The notes under the pieces were generated by a model. It was given only the letters and a program-made list of their open reading frames with translations, ran no database searches and was not told where the DNA came from. Shown piece by piece: positions 56,130 through 64,000 of a DNA stretch of 64,000 nucleotides. Each line of letters opens with the position of its first letter. The stretch's first letter is position 1. This DNA is from Arthrobacter sp. StoSoilB20 (GTDB taxonomy: Bacteria; Actinomycetota; Actinomycetes; Actinomycetales; Micrococcaceae): positions 2,046,001 through 2,110,000 of the forward strand of contig NZ_AP024651.1 of assembly GCF_019977295.1 (NCBI RefSeq), read 5' to 3'. Made by a program: the position numbers and the translations under genes.

Positions 56130-56626
56130 GCACTCAGGCTGATGATTCTGACTTTGAGGTGGGGCGGGTATCTGACTTGGATGATGAACTAACCGCGGAA
56201 CTGTTCCGTTCCTCGTTCCAGCCGGCGCAACGCAACGCTGGCATGACTCATCGATGGCGGGACATGTCATCGGCGCAGGCGGAGGTGGTGTGGCAGAGCC
56301 TCTTTGACTGGGTTCGCTGGTTTGTGGCCACGTATCAGCTGACAACGTCGGTGGTGCCGGACTGTTGGTGGCGGCACTCGGAGATTGTGGCCGAGTTGTA
56401 TGCGCTTTACCGGGCGGAAGCGGCGTCCTTCACGTCAGATGACTCGGGATTCGGTCCGCTGGCGTTCCACGAGAGGCTGCCCCACGGCGTCGAGCGTCTT
56501 CGAACCCACACGCGGACTGCTGGGTGCGTTGGGTTGCAGAGTCACAAGGAACCCGTCATGAGGATCGTGCCAGCCGAGCCGGACTTCGAGGACTGGAAGC
56601 TGGGCACCCATCAGACTCGAAGCTGA
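56126..56626 (+). CDS. DUF4913-family protein
   Basis: The 166-residue protein contains the DUF4913 pattern WQSLFDWVRWFVATYQL...VVPDCWWRHSEIVAELYALYRAE, seen in actinobacterial mobile elements just after the coupling-protein gene. The function is not known; the conserved Trp/Cys/His cluster and constant location suggest a part in transfer. It starts in an ATGA overlap with the VirD4 gene. Confidence 0.85.
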   Translation: MSTQADDSDFEVGRVSDLDDELTAELFRSSFQPAQRNAGMTHRWRDMSSAQAEVVWQSLFDWVRWFVATYQLTTSVVPDCWWRHSEIVAELYALYRAEAASFTSDDSGFGPLAFHERLPHGVERLRTHTRTAGCVGLQSHKEPVMRIVPAEPDFEDWKLGTHQTRS

Positions 56627-56701
56627 CCCCGTCATGACGTTGCTTTGTTTGCTCGACATGAATAGGTGATCCCTACTTGGGGCCGTCTAGAAGCACGAAG
56701 G

Positions 56702-57868
56702 ATGGCTGTCGTGGCCTCTGAATCTGAACTGAATGCTGACGCAAACGGGGCTGAAGAAGCCGCCGCGCCGCCGTCGAACGTTCGCCTGTCACCTGAGGAG
56801 CGCATAGCCGACCTGACCAGGGGACTTCACACAGCACTTGAGGAAGCCATTGATTCGCCCATGCGCTGGCAGGTTCTGCTTGACGCCTCCGCAACCCTGT
56901 GGCGGTACTCAGGAGGTAACGTCGCCCTGCTGATGATGCAGATGGAACAGCGCGGCACCCAAGAGCCGACTCTGGTGGCCGGCTACAAAGAGTGGGCTCG
57001 GCATGGGCGAACGGTTCTGCGGGGAGAACACGCGCTCTGGGTTATCGCGCCGCGGACGGCCTCGATGCAGGAACTGATTCTGGCTGACGGACAGCGCAAG
57101 CTCCTGCCAGCGAATCAGACTGCACCTGATGATGCTGTCAGCAGAGGCAAGAAGAACGTGATCACAGGTTGGCGCGGGCAGGCTGTCTTTGACGTTACCC
57201 AAACGGAGGGCACTCCGCTGCTGGTGCCTCGCGCGGATGCTCAAGGTGGGGCGGACGTGGGTGATCTGTGGAGTTCCCTGCGTGAGGTTGCGAAGGAACA
57301 CAGCTTCCGGGTTGAGGTGTCGGGATTTCAACAGGGCTACACGAGTGGCTATACCGACTTTGATGCTCGTCGAATTCAAGTTGGTGCCTGGATGAACGAC
57401 GAGGAGCGGGTAGCGGTTCTTGCCCACGAACTAGGTCACGTCCTTTTGCACGGACCAGACGACCGCCTTGGGCGACTGTATGGCAGCAGCGCGAACCATC
57501 GCGGCTTGGCGGAAGTGGAAGCCGAATCGGTTGCCTATACCGTCCTGCGGGCCCACGGCATTGTTCGTGGACAGCAGTCAGCTTCCTATCTGGCTGGCTG
57601 GGCCGACGCTGTCATCCGCGCGGAGAACGATTTGAAGCACAGCTCCTCAGATGGCTGGGTGCCGACGTCGCGCGTCGACATCGCCAAGTCGGTCCTGGGG
57701 CGGGTGACCGCAGCAACCAAGGGGATCCTGGCGGTCTCGGATCCTCCAGGGTTCGGAGGAAAGTTCGCCACCGCCAGTGCTGACCGGACCGTTGCGGACA
57801 ATCCGACGTATGCCGGCGTCCCTGGACCGAATGCTTCATTGGATGGTCCCGAGATTGCTGGTCCTTGA
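56702..57868 (+). CDS. ArdC-like antirestriction protein with metallopeptidase domain
   Basis: The protein (388 residues from the ATG at 56702) has an N-terminal ArdC-like ssDNA-binding part (about 35-190, with WQVLLDASATLWRYSGGNVALLMMQ and VAGYKEWARHGRTVLRGEHALWVIAP) and a zinc metallopeptidase part with VLAHELGHVLLHG (His242, Glu243, His246) and EVEAESVAYTVL. ArdC proteins protect incoming single-stranded plasmid DNA from the recipient's restriction. A GTG at 56711 fits the upstream GAAGGA better and would remove three residues. It is next to ssb, as expected of a recipient-entry set. Confidence 0.85.
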   Translation: MAVVASESELNADANGAEEAAAPPSNVRLSPEERIADLTRGLHTALEEAIDSPMRWQVLLDASATLWRYSGGNVALLMMQMEQRGTQEPTLVAGYKEWARHGRTVLRGEHALWVIAPRTASMQELILADGQRKLLPANQTAPDDAVSRGKKNVITGWRGQAVFDVTQTEGTPLLVPRADAQGGADVGDLWSSLREVAKEHSFRVEVSGFQQGYTSGYTDFDARRIQVGAWMNDEERVAVLAHELGHVLLHGPDDRLGRLYGSSANHRGLAEVEAESVAYTVLRAHGIVRGQQSASYLAGWADAVIRAENDLKHSSSDGWVPTSRVDIAKSVLGRVTAATKGILAVSDPPGFGGKFATASADRTVADNPTYAGVPGPNASLDGPEIAGP

Positions 57869-57920
57869 ACGCACAGATGTCCGTCGGGAGAGGCCCGTCG
57901 ACTAAGGAAGGTAACCCATC

Positions 57921-58427
57921 ATGAATACAAAGATCCCCATCACTATCACGGGGAACCTGGTCGCAGATCCCGAACTGACCATCGGGGAATCCGGTACTCC
58001 GCACGCGAAGCTCCGCGTTGCCGTGAACCAGCGCATTCCGAACCCGGATGGCACCTGGCGAGACGGCGAACCGGTCTTTCACAACGTGTCTGCGTTCCGG
58101 ATGCTCGCGGAGAACGCTTCGACGTCTCTGAAGAAGGGTGACCCTGTGATGGTGTCGGGAGAGCTTGAGTTCCGTTCGTATGACAAGGACGGCGAACGGC
58201 GCGAAGCCCGGCGGATCATCGCTGACACTATTGGGCCGGACCTTCGTTTCGGGACCGCGACGTATCAGCGCTCCGCACGAGCAGTTGCCGAGCCCGAGGC
58301 CAACGTGGAAGCTGCAGGACCACAAGCGACGACGGCGACCGGCTGGCCCGCGTACAACGTGACCACTAAGGCGCCGGTGGTGGCGTCCCCTTTAGGCGGA
58401 GCTCCGGTGAATGACATGAACGTTTGA
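57921..58427 (+). CDS. ssb: Single-stranded DNA-binding protein
   Basis: The 168-residue protein has an OB fold in its first 115 residues: ITITGNLVADPEL, AKLRVAVNQR, FHNVSAFRMLAENASTSLKKGDPVMVSGELEFRSYDKDGERREARRI. The tail is short and lacks the acidic DDDIPF-type end of chromosomal SSB, which is usual for element-borne copies. It would coat transferred single strands. AAGGAAGG stands nine bases before the ATG, and a terminator follows. Confidence 0.93.
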   Translation: MNTKIPITITGNLVADPELTIGESGTPHAKLRVAVNQRIPNPDGTWRDGEPVFHNVSAFRMLAENASTSLKKGDPVMVSGELEFRSYDKDGERREARRIIADTIGPDLRFGTATYQRSARAVAEPEANVEAAGPQATTATGWPAYNVTTKAPVVASPLGGAPVNDMNV

Positions 58428-58449
58428 CCCGTTTTGCCTCTTTAATATG

Positions 58450-58485
58450 GCCCACGTCCCTCCAGAGGCGTGGGCTTCTATTTTG
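58450..58485 (+). terminator. Terminator after ssb
   Basis: GCCCACG (58450-58456) pairs with CGTGGGC (58469-58475) around a 12-base loop and is followed by TTCTATTTTG. It closes the long plus-strand transfer operon. Confidence 0.82.
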
Positions 58486-58500
58486 TACACGGGACCCTAG

Positions 58501-58518
58501 TTAGAACATATGTTCTAA
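58501..58518 (+). promoter_or_regulatory. Perfect 18-bp palindrome, LexA-box-like operator
   Basis: TTAGAACATATGTTCTAA is fully symmetric and contains GAAC-N4-GTTC, the core of Gram-positive LexA (SOS) boxes; the flanks are TA rather than the usual TCG. It overlaps a possible -10 (TAATCT, 58516-58521) for a leaderless transcript starting at the ATG at 58529, so a bound repressor would block it. LexA control is inference. Confidence 0.6.
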
Positions 58519-58528
58519 TCTTGTTGCT

Positions 58529-58810
58529 ATGAGACCAAAGCAAGACTCCACCGCTTTCGCCCGGATGATGGCGCAGATTGACGCCGACAATAGCCACCCC
58601 AAGCTTGACGACGGCCAGATCATTGAGTTCGAGCCGGGGAGTCAGCCCTTGGTTCGTGTGGGGGAGATCTATGGTCGGGCAATCAAGTACACGAGGACCT
58701 TTGGGTTGGTTGAGTGGGTGGATGACGGTCGGGTTTATCACGTTCAGTGGTTCCCGGCCGGGCAGGTAAGGCGCGTTGATCAGGAGTCTTGGAGGGGACG
58801 GCCACTGTAG
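58529..58810 (+). CDS. Small hypothetical protein, 93 residues
   Basis: The product, RPKQDSTAFARMMAQIDADNSHPKLDDGQIIEFEPGSQPLV..., has a helical start and a strand-rich end with AIKYTRTFGLVEWVDDGRVYHVQWFP. I do not know the family. There is no ribosome binding site, but a -10-like TAATCT lies seven bases upstream, so a leaderless mRNA is likely. The perfect palindrome at 58501-58518 covers that region and may make the gene SOS- or repressor-controlled. Confidence 0.65.
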   Translation: MRPKQDSTAFARMMAQIDADNSHPKLDDGQIIEFEPGSQPLVRVGEIYGRAIKYTRTFGLVEWVDDGRVYHVQWFPAGQVRRVDQESWRGRPL

Positions 58811-58894
58811 GTCCTTCTTCGTACCGGCTTCATCGGGGGATACGTCGGCGATAGGAGGTGATTGAACGGCAGCGGTGATTAGCCGACGCGAAAG

Positions 58895-59401
58895 CTAGAC
58901 GAGCGGCGCCCACGCTAAGACATGGTCGCCGCTGATTCGATAGGTCTCGGGCCACGGCGCTCCCGGTTGCACCTGCGTCGGATCTGGCTGAATCAGCAGA
59001 ACAGAGCCTGGCCAGATGGGGTCGGGGAGCGCTTCGATCCATGCTGGTTGAATGTAATCAAAGCGATTCCACCTGATGGTGATCCAGGAGCCGGTCGGCT
59101 GCAGAGCGTCTACGGTCAGAACTGTGACCTCGGTTGTGGTCCCGGCGGCCACTTTCAGGTCTTCCAGTCGCTTCCATTTAGCAGCGGATTCGGCCTGCCA
59201 CTGCCGCTGACCGCGGAGACGTTGAGCCCAGAAGAGCAGGACTACTACACAGGGAGTCGTGAGGGCGACTGGCAACCAGGCCGTCCCGGAAATCGTGAAG
59301 CTTAGAACCATCAGGATCACGGCAAGCACCAGCGTCACTGCGCTCGTCGCGATCAGAGCGGGTGTTGCTAATCTCGGCTTGAGGACTGGGTTCATCTGCA
59401 T
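58895..59401 (-). CDS. Two-helix membrane protein downstream of the relaxase
   Basis: The protein (168 residues from the ATG at 59401) has two adjacent membrane helices (about 14-36 and 40-58) followed by a soluble domain of about 110 residues with WKRLEDLKVAAGTTTEVTVLTVDALQPTGSW and a strand-rich end. The function is not known. GGAGCAAGT lies just before the chosen ATG; a longer in-frame start would overlap the relaxase end. It is transcribed after the relaxase, 19 bases apart, so it is likely part of the mobilisation operon. Confidence 0.62.
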   Translation of the reverse strand: MQMNPVLKPRLATPALIATSAVTLVLAVILMVLSFTISGTAWLPVALTTPCVVVLLFWAQRLRGQRQWQAESAAKWKRLEDLKVAAGTTTEVTVLTVDALQPTGSWITIRWNRFDYIQPAWIEALPDPIWPGSVLLIQPDPTQVQPGAPWPETYRISGDHVLAWAPLV

Positions 59402-59420
59402 ACTTGCTCCGACTTCCAGT

Positions 59421-62400
59421 TTAAAGCTGCCATCCGGCATTTGTCAGGCTTATTGGGGAGTCGAACCCATACAAGTTGCCGACATCTGTTAGCCCTGGCT
59501 CTGGTGTGGCGGCTTGGCCGATTACTCGCTGCAGGTAGTCCCACTGCGCTCGCTGTTCCCATTCCCAGTCCGCCGGAGTTGGACCAAGGGGGAGTGCCGC
59601 GCTACTGACGCCCCACTGGTCCCTGTACACGGCCACATCACGAAGCAATGTGGCCGACTCGAACGGATCTGCACCCGCCTCGATGTCGTTTCGCAATAGT
59701 GTGGCCCATTCAGGGTCATCGAGTAGAACCGCGTTGGCGACCTGCTCCGCACGGTTCCCAATCCGCCGTCGGACTTGGTCCAGCAACGCTGCGAGGTCTG
59801 CTCGGTCTATCGGCAGCGGCTCAGTCAACGGATCGATGGGCGATGGGGGCATCGCCGAGCAGAACCTGCGAAGCCGGGCGTGGGCAACGGCGGTCAGGTC
59901 CAGCGCATTGGCTTCTGAGCCCAGAGTCTCGTTCAAGGCGCGATGGGCTCCAAGGCGACTGATGTTGTTGGCACGTCGCCACGCAGCGACGGCGGCGCAC
60001 CAAGCTGGAGATTCGCGCATCTCCTCAGATCGGCCGGGCATAAGACCGTCGATAGCTTTAGCGAGATCCAAACCCGCAGCGATTTGAGCCAAGTAATCGT
60101 ATTCGCAGCTCAGACGCTCGAGGCTGTCGGCGTGCTGCCGCTCGAAGTCCCGTACCTCGTGAGCCGTTCGCTCCGCACCTTCGGCAGCTAGGACCTCGCC
60201 GAGGATCACCCGCCAGCTCGAACGGGTACTCGGGTCCAGGATCTCGTCTACGTCCGGGTCGTTCTCGCTGACGTAGGCCGTGTTGGAGTGCCGGCCCCGG
60301 GTCATGCTGACATACAGCAGTTCCCGCGTGAGGCGCCCAGGGGTGACGACGGTGTGGCCGGTGTCGACAGTGAGGCCTTGACTGCGATGGGCTGTGGTGG
60401 CGTAGCCGAGCTCCAGGGATGATTCCACATAACTGCTCGGCAAGAGTAAGGCAGCTCCGGTGTCTTTATGTATCGCGTTGACGGCACCATGGCGTCTATC
60501 GACTCCCGTGACTTCGAGGAGCGTCCCATTGCGAAGGAACTCACCTCGATCGTCGCGAATGGATCGGTCATTCCGACGGGCAATAACGATGTCGCCACGA
60601 CCGGCCCGCAGCCCGTCCCGAAGGACCACGGTGAGTTCCGCGTCCACGTCGCCAAGGCTTACCCGGTCGGCTTGAGCCCGTTCATTGAGCATCCGAACGG
60701 TCTCGTTGTCCGGAGCTATCAAGACCGAAACTCGGCCAGCCAGTATATCCGCGTGCCACGCGGAGTAGGCGTGGTCGACCATGTCTGAGTAGTGGCCATG
60801 TCTGACGCGACCGTGGTCTTCATACTCTGTGAGTACAGACGGATGTCCTTCACGCAGCCCAAGGGAGGCTGACCGTTCCCACGGATCCTTGAAACGCCAG
60901 ATCGTGCTCAATCGGCCTGCTTCCCCTTGCCGATGAAGCCAACCAAGCACACCGCCGGCATCGATGGAATCGAGTTGGGCCGGATCGCCAACTAGGAGGA
61001 TCTTGGCGCCGGCTCCCTTGGCTTGGCGGACCAAGGCTGCAAGCTGAAGCGTTGAGACCATGGACGCCTCATCGAGAATCACCAGCTGATTGGGCCGGAA
61101 CAGCCATTGGTTCTGCTCGGCGGCCAGTCGAGCGACCTCTTGTTGAAGGCGACTAACGAGTGGGCTGCGGGAAACGGATGCTCTACGCAGTCGATCGTCC
61201 GCTCGGAAGAACCGCCCGGCCCGCTCGGCCGCACCAGACCCAACGGATTCATGCAGCCACTTAGCGACGTTCTCAGTAACCATGCGCAGCTCCGAGCCGA
61301 GAACCTCGGCGCTCGCAGCGGCCGGCGCCAGGCCAACAACGCTGCCCATCCCGTACGCTGCCTCCCATGCTGCTTTGACCGCGCCAAGGGTCGTCGTCTT
61401 ACCGGTCCCGGCCGGCCCGACGATGGCGTCGAGCCTGCTGGAGCTCAGCAGGACCTCGGACGCTGCTGTCAGTTGGTCATCGTGGAGGCATGACCCTTCG
61501 CCGTTTCTGTATGACGTTAGTGTCTCGAAGGCGAGATCGACGGGTACGGCCGGCCCGCCGTCGTTGTTCTTCGCCGCAAGGATTTCTTCCTCAAAGTCGA
61601 GCGTCGATTGATCGGTATAGAGACGCGACCCGTGGAAATCGAAGACGCTGCGCCCGGCGAATCGCAGATCATCGGCCGCATCCGCGGGGACGCCGTACCG
61701 ATACTTGTTGAGTGGCGCGGATTGACGCTCCGCCGCGGTGGCCACGGCATCGATCAGCGCGTTGCGGTCGGCAGAGGAGGCGCAACGGATCTCGGCGCAC
61801 ACACGCTCACCTTCGGCGATGAGGTTCCAGCGATTCCACGTAGAGCGCTTAGCCGCCACACGTTGTCGAGTGACAAGCCCGACGGCGGCAATCCAGTCAG
61901 GGGCGAAGTCGCCGATACGGAATGGGCGTATGCGGGAACGGCGAGTGGTGGAAGCTACGACTGACTCGGGATCAAAACCTTTTGCTTTTGCTCTGTCGCG
62001 CCACTGTGCGGATAGCGTTCGCAACGGTGACGGCTCAACGTTCTTGGGAGTTCGAGTCGAGAGCGTGGCTCGCTGGCGCAACCTCACGATGGTTGTCGCA
62101 GTCGGGCGAGCTCCGTGGTCCATCGTCCATTGCTTGACGAGGTAATCGGTCTCGATGTCGATGAGCCTTGAGCGGTTGGAGAATTCGTGGACAAGGGCTT
62201 CAGCAATGCCAGTGAGTTGCTGGCTCGGGTTATGAGTGTTTTGTGCTGGGGCTCGGATGTCGGTGTCCGTACCGAGGTTGGTGTGCAAGGCATCGAAGAG
62301 CAGCCCGTTGTAGTGTTCGCTGGCGGCGACGACGGCTTTGTATAGGGATCGGGAGTCCAGGGTGGCCCAGGCGCTGTCCGTAATCCGCTGGACCCGGTTC

Positions 62401-62987
62401 GCGATGACAAGGTGGGTGTGGAGTTGCGGGTCGCCGGCGCGGGATTCCCAATGGTCGAAGGCTGCGGCGATGACTCCTCTAGTGCCGACCTGTGCGACTC
62501 CGTTCCGCCCGGATCTGGTGTTGATGACCTGCTCTTCCATCCAGGCCAGCGTTGCTTCGATAGCTTCGTAGTGGGTCTGGAGGATCTGCTCCTGGAGGTG
62601 ACGAGGGCTGAGTGCCCACAGCGTAGAGACAGACTTCGGGACGCTGAAGGTGAGGTCGAAGCCGGCGACGGCGTGTTTAGTCGCTTCTGTATTGGTGGTC
62701 TCTTGGTTGATCGGCGGCTGCCCGAGGGGCCTCCCCAGCGGTTCCTTGCTGTCGGGGTGGGCTGCGTTTTGGAAGATGGAACGCGCGTCAGCTTCAGTGA
62801 CTCTTTCGCCTGATGTGCGGGCAATGCCGCGGAGTCCGCTACCCAGCCAAAGACCCTGAGGTGTTCCGGTTTTCACGTAATAGCTGATGGTGTCCGGGGG
62901 AGTAGGGGAGACGTCGTCCAGCATCGTGGCCTTGAACAGGTACTTGAGCCCTGAACGTACGGAGAGCCTGGCAATGGACATTGTCAT
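59421..62987 (-). CDS. MobF-family conjugative relaxase with helicase domain
   Basis: The 1188-residue protein nicks the element at oriT and unwinds it for transfer. The TrwC/TraI-type relaxase domain (about 1-300) has the tyrosine pair Tyr36-Tyr37, FDLTFSVPKSVSTLWAL and the metal His triad His179, His190, His192 in FDHWESRAGDPQLHTHLVIAN. A RecD-type helicase follows (Walker A GPAGTGKTTT near residue 520, LVILDEASMVST, TAHRSQGLTVD). It is read opposite to the transfer genes, a usual layout for actinobacterial elements. The start overlaps the small upstream gene by four bases (ATGA). Confidence 0.95.
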   Translation of the reverse strand: MTMSIARLSVRSGLKYLFKATMLDDVSPTPPDTISYYVKTGTPQGLWLGSGLRGIARTSGERVTEADARSIFQNAAHPDSKEPLGRPLGQPPINQETTNTEATKHAVAGFDLTFSVPKSVSTLWALSPRHLQEQILQTHYEAIEATLAWMEEQVINTRSGRNGVAQVGTRGVIAAAFDHWESRAGDPQLHTHLVIANRVQRITDSAWATLDSRSLYKAVVAASEHYNGLLFDALHTNLGTDTDIRAPAQNTHNPSQQLTGIAEALVHEFSNRSRLIDIETDYLVKQWTMDHGARPTATTIVRLRQRATLSTRTPKNVEPSPLRTLSAQWRDRAKAKGFDPESVVASTTRRSRIRPFRIGDFAPDWIAAVGLVTRQRVAAKRSTWNRWNLIAEGERVCAEIRCASSADRNALIDAVATAAERQSAPLNKYRYGVPADAADDLRFAGRSVFDFHGSRLYTDQSTLDFEEEILAAKNNDGGPAVPVDLAFETLTSYRNGEGSCLHDDQLTAASEVLLSSSRLDAIVGPAGTGKTTTLGAVKAAWEAAYGMGSVVGLAPAAASAEVLGSELRMVTENVAKWLHESVGSGAAERAGRFFRADDRLRRASVSRSPLVSRLQQEVARLAAEQNQWLFRPNQLVILDEASMVSTLQLAALVRQAKGAGAKILLVGDPAQLDSIDAGGVLGWLHRQGEAGRLSTIWRFKDPWERSASLGLREGHPSVLTEYEDHGRVRHGHYSDMVDHAYSAWHADILAGRVSVLIAPDNETVRMLNERAQADRVSLGDVDAELTVVLRDGLRAGRGDIVIARRNDRSIRDDRGEFLRNGTLLEVTGVDRRHGAVNAIHKDTGAALLLPSSYVESSLELGYATTAHRSQGLTVDTGHTVVTPGRLTRELLYVSMTRGRHSNTAYVSENDPDVDEILDPSTRSSWRVILGEVLAAEGAERTAHEVRDFERQHADSLERLSCEYDYLAQIAAGLDLAKAIDGLMPGRSEEMRESPAWCAAVAAWRRANNISRLGAHRALNETLGSEANALDLTAVAHARLRRFCSAMPPSPIDPLTEPLPIDRADLAALLDQVRRRIGNRAEQVANAVLLDDPEWATLLRNDIEAGADPFESATLLRDVAVYRDQWGVSSAALPLGPTPADWEWEQRAQWDYLQRVIGQAATPEPGLTDVGNLYGFDSPISLTNAGWQL

Positions 62988-63319
62988 GGCCGTGTGCCCG
63001 AGCGAGTCCTGGATGGCAGCCAGCCTCGCTGACGGAGGATGTCGAGTGTCACGGGGTCGAGGGCGATGCCCTTAGCACGCGAAATTTGGAGCAAAACGGC
63101 GGCTACACGGGCGAGGTCTTGGACGTTCGTTCGCTGGGCTCGCTTCAGGCGCAGGACTTCGTTGTGTAGGAGGCCGTTCCTGGTTTCCAGTTCGTCGTAG
63201 ATGGCATGCAAGCGTTCCAGTTCGGAGGACTGCGATCGCAGCTCTGTTAGGAGCCGGTCAACGTTTTCGTTGTATTCGGATTCGGAACGCGTCTGCTGTT
63301 TGGAGGTCTGCCTGTTCAC
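62984..63319 (-). CDS. Coiled-coil accessory protein upstream of the relaxase
   Basis: The 111-residue protein is mostly one long helix with heptads (NENVDRLLTELRSQSSELERLHAIYDELETRNGLLHNEVLRLKRAQRTN), followed by a short helix-turn-helix-like part VAAVLLQISRAKGIALDPVTLDILRQRG. It overlaps the relaxase gene (ATGA) and is read first in that operon. Its place suggests a relaxosome accessory protein of the MobC/TraK kind; the fold itself does not prove this. The start is GTG. Confidence 0.68.
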   Translation of the reverse strand: MNRQTSKQQTRSESEYNENVDRLLTELRSQSSELERLHAIYDELETRNGLLHNEVLRLKRAQRTNVQDLARVAAVLLQISRAKGIALDPVTLDILRQRGWLPSRTRSGTRP

Positions 63320-63654
63320 ACCAGTTCATGTAGTCCCCACCCACACCCCGCATGACTTTCGGGTGGACTTGCCTTGGATGCCAGAGGTGTGAAGGGAGTG
63401 GCGGCCCGGTCGATAGGGGGGAGACTGTCATCGCCGGTGAGGGCATCTACGGGAGGCGATACAGGCGCCTTCTGTTAGTAACGCGACCTTTGGTCTGGAG
63501 CGCTTGCCTGCCTCGCCGCGGTAGGTCTCGGCGGCCTGCCAATAGGTGCTCCAGAGTTGTCCATCAGGCGTCGCAGACAAGGGCTTCCTGGTCACGGCCG
63601 ACGATGTCCGCTGACATTGAGTAGTAAGGGGCGAACGTCGGAGCGCTCGACTCA
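63320..63654. other. Gene-free region before the relaxase operon, candidate oriT
   Basis: No supported gene lies here. AGTCCCCACCC (63332-63342) and GGGTGGACT (63361-63369) form an imperfect hairpin (9 bp with a two-base bulge, 18-base loop). An oriT is expected close to a MobF relaxase gene, and this is the only visible structure, but no nic consensus was recognised. Confidence 0.35.
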
Positions 63655-63837
63655 TCAGTCCACCCCTTTCGCCGCCAAATACAGCACCTCGCTCGCCGCA
63701 CTGCATATGACGACGCGATTCGTCAGCACTTCCAACGCGAATCGCTGACGCTGGGACACTTCCGAACTATTCTCGGGCCAAACAGCCAGAAATGACGGCC
63801 GCGTCGACACGAACTGACCGCTTCGGCCTGTGGACAT
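63655..63837 (-). CDS. Small hypothetical protein, 60 residues
   Basis: The frame begins MSTGRSGQFVSTRPSFLAVWPENSSEVSQR and ends LTNRVVICSAASEVLYLAAKGVD. AGGAAAAT lies just before the ATG, a fair ribosome binding site. I do not know the family. It is read in the same direction as the relaxase operon but is separated from it by about 335 bases. A longer frame upstream (to 63954) lacks a better start. Confidence 0.45.
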   Translation of the reverse strand: MSTGRSGQFVSTRPSFLAVWPENSSEVSQRQRFALEVLTNRVVICSAASEVLYLAAKGVD

Positions 63838-64000
63838 GCATTTTCCTGCATGACTCTTTCCATTACCTGCAATGTCAAGTCGACGGAGATGCCTTGTCCC
63901 ACAATGTAGTTGTGGTCCGCTGAGAGACGTGATCGGACCAACCAACCAACTCATTTCCCATTTAGCCGGTCGAAGGCCCAGAGTAGGGTTCCTTTCGTGC
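63838..64000. other. Right-edge stretch without a clear gene
   Basis: Only short frames reach the window edge. TTGACA occurs on the minus strand at 63878-63873, but I find no matching -10 box. The element continues beyond the window. Confidence 0.35.

Larger units (their letters stand above)
28825..64000 (+). mobile_element. Integrative and conjugative element in tRNA-Leu (right end outside window)
   Basis: A tyrosine integrase starts 87 bases after tRNA-Leu, followed by excisionase, toxin-antitoxin, defence-like and antirestriction genes and a full conjugation set (VirB4, VirD4, TrbL-like, MobF relaxase). Housekeeping genes stop at the tRNA. I did not find a repeat of the tRNA 3' end (the GGTTCGAGTCCCACCTCGGG segment) further right, so attR should lie beyond position 64,000 and the element is at least 35 kb. 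The left boundary given is the T-arm of the tRNA and is approximate. Confidence 0.88.

Noticed and set aside
61490..62813. Several plus-strand frames opposite the relaxase gene
   Set aside because: The relaxase frame on the minus strand has an unbroken set of catalytic motifs; the opposing frames have none.
63428..63706. 92-codon minus-strand frame near the right edge
   Set aside because: It overlaps the better supported 60-residue frame, is rich in Arg and Ser without pattern, and lacks a ribosome binding site.
28844..64000. Second copy of the tRNA-Leu 3' end as the right attachment site
   Set aside because: No match to the T-arm and acceptor sequence was noticed up to the right edge; the element was therefore left open-ended.

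Overview
The window comes from a high-G+C actinobacterium of the Micrococcaceae, most likely Arthrobacter or Paenarthrobacter. The evidence is the codon use and the order of the housekeeping genes: def-fmt-rsmB-rpe, an FMN-riboswitch-led ribM-ribD-ribE-ribB-ribA-ribH operon, hisE-hisG-hisF, hisI, trpE to trpA, lgt, gltB-gltD, pyk and a PdtaR-like ANTAR regulator. The genus is inferred from remembered synteny and was not searched.

Positions 1-28,760 are ordinary chromosome. A PD-(D/E)XK-fold protein precedes the translation and pentose genes def, fmt, rsmB and rpe. A riboflavin operon follows, with the riboswitch and a RibM/PnuX-type transporter at its head. Next come the histidine genes hisE, hisG and hisF; a convergent TIGR03085-type gene; hisI; the trp cluster with two small membrane proteins in it and a strong hairpin between trpC and trpB; then lgt, the two glutamate synthase subunits and pyruvate kinase. 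Many junctions are 4-bp ATGA/GTGA overlaps, so translation is probably coupled. trpD, trpG, trpF and hisA/priA are not in the window.

At 28,762 a tRNA-Leu(CAA) gene is followed directly by a tyrosine integrase. From there to the right edge the DNA has the content of an integrative and conjugative element (ICE) of at least 35 kb. Its far attachment site was not seen, so the element probably runs out of the window. The left part (28.9-38.5 kb) is accessory cargo: an excisionase-like protein, a decayed serine recombinase, a protein with a possible nuclease motif, a DUF3892 protein, a HigB-like toxin next to a HigA antitoxin joined to an ImmA/IrrE metallopeptidase, and several unrecognised proteins.

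The middle part (39.0-44.6 kb) is the most unusual. Four overlapping genes encode a zinc metallopeptidase, a seven-helix membrane protein, an EspR-like regulator and a membrane-anchored alpha/beta hydrolase. Beside them lie a second EspR-like paralogue, two winged-helix regulators on the opposite strand and a sigma-factor-like protein. Two perfect palindromes flanking this block share the pattern CTSTRGACNNGTCYASAG, which suggests one common operator. I consider this block the best candidate for an undescribed regulatory or defence system.

The right part (44.6-63.9 kb) is the conjugation machinery: a cell-wall hydrolase, a VirB2-like small membrane protein, TrbL/SCO6881-like and SCO6880-like proteins, a VirB4 ATPase, a VirD4 coupling protein, DUF4913, an ArdC-like antirestriction protein, SSB, and a MobF relaxase-helicase on the minus strand. 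Inserted in it is an 884-residue ATPase with a zinc-hook cysteine pair and a C-terminal R-x3-E...H arrangement that resembles RloC-type anticodon nucleases.
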